Below, piece after piece: positions 58,282 through 64,000 of a stretch of 64,000 nucleotides of DNA (position 1 is the stretch's first letter; every line of letters starts with the position of its first letter). The stretch spans positions 124,001 to 188,000 of the forward strand of contig NZ_JADPKT010000070.1 in assembly GCF_023074075.1 (NCBI RefSeq), written 5' to 3'. The notes beneath the pieces are model-generated. The model saw nothing but the letters and a program-made list of their open reading frames with translations, made no database searches and was not told the DNA's origin. The stretch comes from Bradyrhizobium sp. 138. GTDB taxonomy: Bacteria; Pseudomonadota; Alphaproteobacteria; Rhizobiales; Xanthobacteraceae. Both the position numbers and the translations under genes were made by a program.

Positions 58282-61200
58282 TTATTCGGCAGCCAACGCT
58301 AGTGGCAATTCCGGTTTCTCGGATGAAGCCTCGTGCATGTCGCCTGCGGTCGGCTTGATCCGGAACCACGTGGCATAAAGCGCGGGCAGGAACAGCAGGA
58401 TCAGAACCGTTCCGACCGCGGTGCCGCCGATCAGCGTATAGGCCATCGATCCCCAGAACACGGAATGCGTGAGCGGGATGAAGGCCAGCACGGCGGCAAG
58501 CGCAGTCAGGATCACCGGCCTGGTGCGTTGCACCGTGGCCTCGATGACGGCGTGATAGTCGTCAAGCCCGGCGGCAAGATTCTCCTTGATCTGTTCGGTC
58601 AAGATCAGAGTGTTGCGCATCAGGATGCCCGCCAAGCCAATCAGGCCCAGGATCGCGTTGAAGCCGAACGGCTGGTTGAAGAGCAGCAATGCCGGCACGA
58701 CACCGACGAGACCGAGCGGTCCCGTCAGCACGACCATGGCCATCGTCGAGAAGGATCGCACCTGCAGCATGATGACGATCAGCATGGCCGCGATCATGGC
58801 CGGGAAGATCGTCGCCAGCGCGTCGTTGGCCTTGGTTGCCTCCTCGATCGATCCGCCCAATTCGATACGATAGCCGGCCGGCAGCGACGCGATCAGCGGC
58901 TGAAGGGCCGTCTTGACGTCCTTGGAGACCTCCGGCGGTTGGGTCGCCTCATTGATGTCGGAGCGGATCGTGACGACCGGCGTGCGATCGCGGCGCTTCA
59001 TGATCGGCTCTTCAAGCCGGATTTCCGAATGGCCGACCTGGTCGAGCGGAATTGAGCGGCCGTCCCGGCTCGTCAACGAGAAATCCGCCAATCGCGCCGG
59101 GTCCAGCCGCTCGCGGCCGGCGCTGCGCGCCACGATGGGGACATTGCGGATGTCCTCGCGGACCTGCGTCACGGCGATGCCGGTGAGCAGGAACTGGAGT
59201 TGACGCCCCACCTCGGCCGGTGAAAGGCCGATGAGGTTCAATCGATCCTGATCCGGGATGAAGCGGAGCACGGGCGTGCGATTACCCCAATCGCGATTTG
59301 CCTGCCGCACATCGGGAACGCCACGCATGATTTCGAGGGCCTTTTGAGAAATAGAGTACAATTCCGCGGGGTCAGGACCCACGACCCGAAACTCCACCGG
59401 GAAAGGCGTATAGGGTCCGAACACGAGCTGGGTGACGCGGACATTGGCCTCGGCTGCAAGGCCCTGTGACACCGCCTGCCGGAGCCGTTGCTTCAAAGCC
59501 TCGCGCGCCTCCGCGTCTGGTGTCAGCACGACGATCTTGGCGAAGGCCGGATCCGGCAGCTCTGGCGCCATCGCGAAGAAGAAGCGCGGCGCACCCTGAC
59601 CGACATAGCTGGTGACGATCTTGGCCTCCGATTGGTGGTCAAGCCAGCCCTCGAGCTTCTCGACCGTGGCGGTCGTCGTCTCGATGCTCGTGCCCTCCGG
59701 CAGACGAACCTCCACCAGCACTTCGGGACGGTCGGAGGTCGGGAAGAACTGCTGCTTGACGCCACCCATGCCGACGACGGACAACGCGAAGGCGACGGCG
59801 ACGATGCTGCAGGTCACGAACTTGTGGCGGACGGCGAAGGTGATCAGCCCGCGCAGGCGGCGATAGTTGGGCGTGTCGTAGATCGCGTGGTGGCCACCTT
59901 CGACCGGCTTGATCGCGGGCAGCATCTTGACGCCCAGATAGGGCGTGAAGATCACGGCGACGATCCAGGACACGATGAGGGCGAAGCCCACGACCCAGAA
60001 GATGTTGCCGGCGTATTCCCCGGCGGTCGAACGGGCGAAGCCCACCGGCAGGAAGCCGGCGACCGTGACGAGTGTTCCAGATAGCATCGGCGCCGCAGTG
60101 TGGCTCCACGCATAAGCCGCCGCCGAGATGCGGTCCATGCCCTCTTCCATTTTCACCACCATCACCTCGATGGCGATGATGGCGTCGTCGACGAGAAGAC
60201 CAAGCGCCAGGATGAGAGCGCCGAGCGTGATGCGGTCGAAGAACCGGCCGGTCTCCAGCATGATCAGGAACACGACGGCGAGCGTCAAAGGCACGGCAGC
60301 CGCGACGACGATGCCGACGCGCCATCCGAGGCTGAGCAGGCTCACCAGCAGCACCACGCCGAGCGCCATCGCGAACTTCATCATGAATTCGTCGACCGCC
60401 GAGGTGATGTTGACGGCCTGGTCGCTGACCTTGGCCAGCGTCATCCCGAGTGGCAGCGTGCGAGAGATCGCTGCGGACCTTTCTTCCAGTGCCTTGCCGA
60501 GCGCGAGGCCATCCCAGCCCTCTTGCATGACCGCAGCCAGCATGACGGCAGGCTCGCTCTGATGCCGGATGAGGTAGGTGGGAGGATCCTCGTAGCCGCG
60601 GCGGACTTCGGCGATGTCGGACAATTTCAGCGTCCGCCCGGCAGCGACGATCGGCGTGTCGGCGATCGCCTGGACGCTGTCATAAGCGCCATCGACCCGG
60701 ATGAAGACCTGCGGCCCCTTGGTGTCGATCGAGCCCGCCGGTGTGACGGTGTTCTGCCGTTGCAAGGCGGCAACGATATCCGTTGCCGAAACGCCGAGCG
60801 TTGCCAGCTTGGCATAGGAAAACTCGATGAAGATCTGCTCGGGACGCTCACCAAGGATGTTGATCTTCTTGACGCCGGGCACGTGCAGCAGATCCTGGCG
60901 AATGGTCTCGGCTTGCCTGGCGAGTTCGCGCATCGGCATGCCCTTGGCCTTGAGGGCATAAAGGGCGAAGCTCACGTCGGAATATTCATCGTTGACGAAG
61001 GGGCCGAGCACGCCGAAGGGCAGCTTGCGCGCTTCATCGCCCAGCTTCTTGCGGGCTTGGTAGAATTCCTCCTGCACGCTCGATGGCGGCGTGCTGTCCT
61101 TCAGCGTCACCGTCATGTAGGCATAACCGGGCCGCGTGGTCGTCTCCACCCGGTCGTACCAGGTCAGTTCCTGGATCCGCTTCTCCAGGGGCTCGGCGAC

Positions 61201-61392
61201 CTGGTCCTGCATCTCGCGCGCCGTCGCGCCCGGCCAAACGGTCGTGACCGTCAGGGTCTTGATGGTGAAGGAGGGATCCTCGGCCCGCCCGAGCATGATG
61301 AAGGCGTAGGCGCCCGCGGCGGCCAGCAGGAGGATGAAGAACAGGGTGACGGCTCGCTCGCGAACGGCGAGCGCGGAAAGATTGAAGCTCAT
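58282..61392 (-). CDS. RND-family efflux pump (AcrB/MdtB-like inner-membrane transporter)
   Basis: 1036 aa, normal length, with two repeats of six membrane helices and two large periplasmic loops. Start MSFNLSALAVRERAVTLFFI, middle proton-relay helix LGALILALGLLVDDAIIAIEVMVVKMEEG with the conserved Asp pair, later helices FNAILGLIGLAGILMRNTLILTEQI and GSMAYTLIGGTAVGTVLILLFLPALYATWF. Its ATG overlaps the last base of the adaptor stop (TGATG). Substrates of such hydrophobe/amphiphile pumps cannot be predicted; no outer-membrane partner is encoded here. Confidence 0.92.
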   Translation of the reverse strand: MSFNLSALAVRERAVTLFFILLLAAAGAYAFIMLGRAEDPSFTIKTLTVTTVWPGATAREMQDQVAEPLEKRIQELTWYDRVETTTRPGYAYMTVTLKDSTPPSSVQEEFYQARKKLGDEARKLPFGVLGPFVNDEYSDVSFALYALKAKGMPMRELARQAETIRQDLLHVPGVKKINILGERPEQIFIEFSYAKLATLGVSATDIVAALQRQNTVTPAGSIDTKGPQVFIRVDGAYDSVQAIADTPIVAAGRTLKLSDIAEVRRGYEDPPTYLIRHQSEPAVMLAAVMQEGWDGLALGKALEERSAAISRTLPLGMTLAKVSDQAVNITSAVDEFMMKFAMALGVVLLVSLLSLGWRVGIVVAAAVPLTLAVVFLIMLETGRFFDRITLGALILALGLLVDDAIIAIEVMVVKMEEGMDRISAAAYAWSHTAAPMLSGTLVTVAGFLPVGFARSTAGEYAGNIFWVVGFALIVSWIVAVIFTPYLGVKMLPAIKPVEGGHHAIYDTPNYRRLRGLITFAVRHKFVTCSIVAVAFALSVVGMGGVKQQFFPTSDRPEVLVEVRLPEGTSIETTTATVEKLEGWLDHQSEAKIVTSYVGQGAPRFFFAMAPELPDPAFAKIVVLTPDAEAREALKQRLRQAVSQGLAAEANVRVTQLVFGPYTPFPVEFRVVGPDPAELYSISQKALEIMRGVPDVRQANRDWGNRTPVLRFIPDQDRLNLIGLSPAEVGRQLQFLLTGIAVTQVREDIRNVPIVARSAGRERLDPARLADFSLTSRDGRSIPLDQVGHSEIRLEEPIMKRRDRTPVVTIRSDINEATQPPEVSKDVKTALQPLIASLPAGYRIELGGSIEEATKANDALATIFPAMIAAMLIVIMLQVRSFSTMAMVVLTGPLGLVGVVPALLLFNQPFGFNAILGLIGLAGILMRNTLILTEQIKENLAAGLDDYHAVIEATVQRTRPVILTALAAVLAFIPLTHSVFWGSMAYTLIGGTAVGTVLILLFLPALYATWFRIKPTAGDMHEASSEKPELPLALAAE

Positions 61393-62498
61393 CAGTTGCT
61401 CCTGGTTTCCGAGGCAGTCCTGACACGCGCGCCCTCATGCAGGAGGTGAGCGCCCAGCGAAACAATCTGGTCACCGGACTTCGATCCGGAGACAACGGCG
61501 GTCTCGCTGGTCACACGCAGAAGCTTGACGGGTTGCAGGCGGACGGTCGAGGTGACGCTGTCGAACACCCAGACGCCGGTCGTTCTGCCGTCATCGAGCA
61601 CGGCGCCCAGCGGCACCTGGACGTCCGGCTGCTGATCCTGGTTGGCAAGCCGAATGGTGACGGTCGCACCGAGCGGTGCCGCCGCGGCTTCACCGCCGAG
61701 CACATAGCGCGCTTCATAGGTGCGGGTCTGGGGATCGGCGGAATCCGACAACTGGCGCAGATGCGCGGTATAGCGGCGCCCGTCGCTGCCATAGAGGCTT
61801 GCATCGGCAAGCGAACCAATCGCCGGCCGGATCGTTTCGGGAAGCGCCACCACGGCTTCGCGAGGACCGGACTGTGCCAGCCGAACGACCGCCTGGCCGG
61901 CGGCGACGACTTGGCCGGGCTCACCAAGCGTTTGGGTGACCGTTCCGTCCGCGTCCGCCACCAGGACGGAATAGGTCGCCTGGTTCTCGGCGACTCCTGC
62001 GTCGGCTTCGGCCGCGGCAAGCTGCGCCTTGGCGGTGTCCGATGCGGCCTTCGCCTGCTCGTAGCGTTGCTTGGAGGTCCATCCGTCGTTCACCAGATTG
62101 GCGTAGCGTTTCTCGTCGGCGTCGGTCTGAACGACAAGAGCGCGCGCAGCGGCCACCGCATTGCGCTTCGCTGTGACCGCGAGGCGCAGGTCGGTTTCGT
62201 CGATCCGCATCAAGGGCTGGCCGGATTTGACTTGCTCACCGACATTGACGAGCCGTTCGACGATCTTGCCGGCGACGCGAAAGCCGAGATTGCTTTCCAC
62301 GCGCGCGCCGATCGTCCCGGTGAAACCGCGTTCGGATCCACCGACCGGCGCGGCCGTCACGAGACGGACCATTGGGGCCTCCTGCCGGGGGTCACCGACC
62401 GCGGAGGCTTCTCGGGGCGGGATGCCGAGCGCAACGAAGGTCGCCACGCCTGCCGGGACCAAAATACCGGCCAAAACCGCAAAACCCCGCATCTTCAT
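61392..62498 (-). CDS. RND efflux periplasmic adaptor (HlyD/AcrA-type) protein
   Basis: 368 aa. The N-terminal segment (MKMRGFAVLAGILVPAGVATFVAL) is a membrane anchor or signal, followed by lipoyl halves around TIGARVESNLGFRVAGKIVERLVN and VLVADADGTVTQTLGEPGQVV, an alpha-hairpin (TSKQRYEQAKAASDTAKAQLAAAEA) and beta-barrel region. The ATG at 62498 is chosen for its GGGAG ribosome binding site; an earlier ATG at 62525 has none and would lie inside the first TetR operator. First gene of the adaptor-pump-TetR operon. Confidence 0.9.
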   Translation of the reverse strand: MKMRGFAVLAGILVPAGVATFVALGIPPREASAVGDPRQEAPMVRLVTAAPVGGSERGFTGTIGARVESNLGFRVAGKIVERLVNVGEQVKSGQPLMRIDETDLRLAVTAKRNAVAAARALVVQTDADEKRYANLVNDGWTSKQRYEQAKAASDTAKAQLAAAEADAGVAENQATYSVLVADADGTVTQTLGEPGQVVAAGQAVVRLAQSGPREAVVALPETIRPAIGSLADASLYGSDGRRYTAHLRQLSDSADPQTRTYEARYVLGGEAAAAPLGATVTIRLANQDQQPDVQVPLGAVLDDGRTTGVWVFDSVTSTVRLQPVKLLRVTSETAVVSGSKSGDQIVSLGAHLLHEGARVRTASETRSN

Positions 62499-62514
62499 TG
62501 TCAGTCTCCCGAGT

Positions 62515-62536
62515 TTAGATTTCATACGAACTCTAT
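62515..62536. promoter_or_regulatory. 22-base operator L1 (adaptor side)
   Basis: TTAGATTTCATACGAACTCTAT, an imperfect palindrome, 17 bases before the adaptor start. Its reverse complement reappears at 62698-62719 with one mismatch. Confidence 0.65.
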
Positions 62537-62543
62537 ATTCAGA

Positions 62544-62565
62544 TTAGATGTCGAACGCAATCTAA
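62544..62565. promoter_or_regulatory. 22-base operator L2 (adaptor side)
   Basis: TTAGATGTCGAACGCAATCTAA, a clean palindrome of half-site TTAGAT with a 10-base centre; its right half recurs in reverse complement in R1. It starts 29 bases after L1 (about three helical turns). Confidence 0.65.
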
Positions 62566-62667
62566 AAGTGGAGAGAGGCAACGAAATTGTGATTCAGGCA
62601 CCAGGATAGGTATCGAGGTGGGGTAAAGGCGCTGCCATTTAAGGAATTCCGCCTCGGAGACCTCTTG

Positions 62668-62689
62668 TTAGATTGCGTTCGGCTTCTAT
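62668..62689. promoter_or_regulatory. 22-base operator R1 (TetR side)
   Basis: TTAGATTGCGTTCGGCTTCTAT; the first 14 bases are the reverse complement of the end of L2. It lies 46-67 bases before the TetR ATG at 62735. Confidence 0.6.
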
Positions 62690-62697
62690 TTGTCCTA

Positions 62698-62719
62698 ATA
62701 GAGTTCGAATGAAATCTAA
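62698..62719. promoter_or_regulatory. 22-base operator R2 (TetR side)
   Basis: ATAGAGTTCGAATGAAATCTAA, reverse complement of L1 with one mismatch, 16 bases before the TetR start. R1 and R2 are 30 bases apart, like L1 and L2. The following CTTGGAGAG ribosome binding site is also mirrored on the adaptor side. Confidence 0.65.
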
Positions 62720-62734
62720 ACTTGGAGAGAGCCG

Positions 62735-63313
62735 ATGCGAGTCAGTCGCGTTCAGGCCGCGGAAAACCGCCAAACCGTAATCAATGTGGCAAGTCGCCTC
62801 TTCAGGGAGCGCGGCTTTGACGGCATCGGGCTCAAGGATCTGATGGAGGGGGCCGGGCTCACCCAAGGCGCCTTCTACAAGCAATTCGCGTCAAAAGAGG
62901 ATTTGGCGGTCGAGGCGTCCAGGCGCGCATTGGAGAGCGCGTCCGGCCGATGGGCGGACGCGGCCGCTCAGAATCCTGACGATCCGCTTGGCGCGGTGAT
63001 CGGATTTTATCTCAGTGGCGACCATCGCGGAGAAAAGATGGACGGCTGCCCGATCGTGGCGCTCGGCTCAGATGCCGCCCGACAGGGCCCCGACGTGAAG
63101 GCGGAATTCGAAGCGGGAATCAAGGCGCATCTCGACGTGCTCGGCCGCTTCATCGCCGGAGCCGGCGACGAGGCCTCCCGCGGCAAGGCCATGGCCATTC
63201 TCGCAACGATGGTCGGCGCGGTGACGCTCTCGCGCGTTGTCAACGACCCCGATCTGGCTCAGGCACTTTTGGATGCCGCGACCGAACAGGTTCGCGACGC
63301 CGCTGCCGCTTGA
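62735..63313 (+). CDS. TetR-family regulator controlling the RND module
   Basis: 192 aa. Helix-turn-helix QTVINVASRLFRERGFDGIGLKDLMEGAGLTQGAFYKQFASKE, then the ligand-binding helices (GDHRGEKMDGCPIVALGSDAARQGPDVKAEF), a Cys-containing pattern typical of NemR/AcrR-like repressors of quinone or electrophile response. A GGAGAG site precedes the ATG. Its promoter shares mirrored operators with the adaptor gene, so it most likely represses both itself and the pump. The SDR gene follows 74 bases later and may be in the same unit. Confidence 0.9.
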   Translation: MRVSRVQAAENRQTVINVASRLFRERGFDGIGLKDLMEGAGLTQGAFYKQFASKEDLAVEASRRALESASGRWADAAAQNPDDPLGAVIGFYLSGDHRGEKMDGCPIVALGSDAARQGPDVKAEFEAGIKAHLDVLGRFIAGAGDEASRGKAMAILATMVGAVTLSRVVNDPDLAQALLDAATEQVRDAAAA

Positions 63314-63387
63314 AGGGATGAGCCGGTGTTCTGATTGAGAATGTCGCCGAGCCCCTTTCGCTGATCAAATAGATGAGGACGAGAACG

Positions 63388-64000
63388 ATGTCGAAAGCAG
63401 CAATGAACAGCTTCGCCGGAAAATGGGCTCTGATCACGGGGGCCTCGAGCGGCTTCGGCCTTGAATTCGCAGATCTGCTGGCGGCGCAGAAAGTCAATCT
63501 CGTATTGGCGGCCCGACGGCAGGAGCCCATGGAAAAGCTTGCCTCCGATCTCCGCCGCAAATACGGGGTGGAGGTGCTGGTCGAAGCCATTGATCTTGCC
63601 GCGCCGGGCGCGGCCAGCCGCCTGAAAAGCAGTCTCGACGCGAGGTCGGTGGCGATCGACATCTTACTGAACAATGCCGGATACGGTTTGCACGGCGATT
63701 TCCTGGACACGCCGATCGAGCAGACCGCGAACATGATCCAGCTCAACATCACGGCGGTCACAGAGCTGACCTATCTTTTCGGCCGCGACATGGCTAAGCG
63801 GCGAAGTGGACATATCCTTCTCATCGCCAGCCTCCTGGCCTTCCAAGCCGTTCCCAGCTATGCGGCCTATGCGGCGACCAAGGCTTATGTACTGGCCTTT
63901 GGCGAGGCCCTGCACGAAGAACTCCGCCCGCATGGCGTGGTCGTGACCAGTCTCTGCCCCGGGCACACCGCGACGGGATTCGATGCGGTTGCCGGCGCAA
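63388..64000 (+). CDS. Short-chain dehydrogenase/reductase, N-terminal part (3' end beyond window)
   Basis: The first 204 codons are in the window. Start ATG at 63388 (MSKAAMNSFAGKWALITGAS); cofactor motif ITGASSGFGLEFA, NNAG motif ILLNNAGYG, catalytic Ser in LLIASLLA and YAATK with catalytic Tyr and Lys, then SLCPGHTATGF. This is the classical SDR layout and complete up to the substrate loop. Downstream of the TetR regulator, it may be part of a response to the same ligand, for example reduction of a reactive carbonyl. Substrate unknown. Confidence 0.88.
   Translation, partial: MSKAAMNSFAGKWALITGASSGFGLEFADLLAAQKVNLVLAARRQEPMEKLASDLRRKYGVEVLVEAIDLAAPGAASRLKSSLDARSVAIDILLNNAGYGLHGDFLDTPIEQTANMIQLNITAVTELTYLFGRDMAKRRSGHILLIASLLAFQAVPSYAAYAATKAYVLAFGEALHEELRPHGVVVTSLCPGHTATGFDAVAGA

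Noticed and set aside
1..64000. tRNA, rRNA, prophage, IS or plasmid-origin features
   Set aside because: No cloverleaf tRNA, transposase, integrase or replication gene was seen on either strand; the region looks like chromosomal DNA.

Overview
The window is GC-rich with tightly packed genes, GTG starts, many 1-8 base gene overlaps and the intergenic palindromes I associate with Bradyrhizobium and close relatives (Nitrobacteraceae, Alphaproteobacteria). The genus call is inference from gene content and repeats; there is no rRNA marker and I see no tRNA, CRISPR array, phage or insertion sequence.

Region 1 (1-8.0 kb) is a purine catabolism block: a cut-off 8-oxoguanine/guanine deaminase-type amidohydrolase, a two-gene molybdenum hydroxylase of the xanthine dehydrogenase family (FAD subunit, then a fused 2Fe-2S + Mo subunit), an NCS2 purine/urate permease, a fused OHCU decarboxylase-HIU hydrolase, allantoinase PuuE and a DUF3830 protein. 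No uricase is visible, so the urate to 5-hydroxyisourate step must be encoded elsewhere. A repeat-filled gap (8.0-9.2 kb) and an MFS transporter follow.

Region 2 (10.5-28.6 kb) is built around three large paralogous regulators (947, 967 and 959 aa), each an OmpR-type winged helix + NB-ARC (STAND) ATPase + TPR-like C-terminus. They are interspersed with small detoxification and signalling genes: msrA, osmC, an enoyl-CoA hydratase-like protein, a Tat-exported epoxide hydrolase, a VOC protein, a soluble HWE/HisKA_2 histidine kinase, a DJ-1/PfpI protein, an alpha/beta hydrolase and an AraC regulator. Five promoters here carry CTAAC-like pentamers repeated at exact 10-base steps and pointing toward the gene, which looks like a shared operator for a winged-helix regulator.

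Region 3 (28.8-33.3 kb) holds a BisC-like molybdoenzyme, two small proteins of unknown function, a YciE/YciF-type ferritin-like protein and a stress-type SDR.

Region 4 (33.5-57.6 kb) is a long co-directional cluster that looks like uptake plus catabolism of an unknown, probably (hetero)aromatic or heterocyclic, compound. It encodes a branched-chain-type ABC transporter whose second ATPase is fused to a Tm-1-like (UPF0261) domain, a TIM-barrel PEP-hydrolase-family protein, a 970-aa flotillin with 44-residue repeats, two SRPBCC proteins, a four-subunit molybdenum hydroxylase with a split Mo subunit, CoxD-like and CoxE-like maturation proteins, an amidohydrolase, a metallo-beta-lactamase-fold lactonase, an SMP-30/isochorismatase fusion lacking its catalytic Cys, an FMN reductase and (divergent) a 2-oxo-pentenoate hydratase-like enzyme, with AraC and LysR regulators.

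Region 5 (57.6-64 kb) is an RND efflux module: adaptor, pump and a TetR gene in one operon, facing a second TetR gene and a cut-off SDR. The shared promoter holds four 22-base operators in mirror-image pairs.
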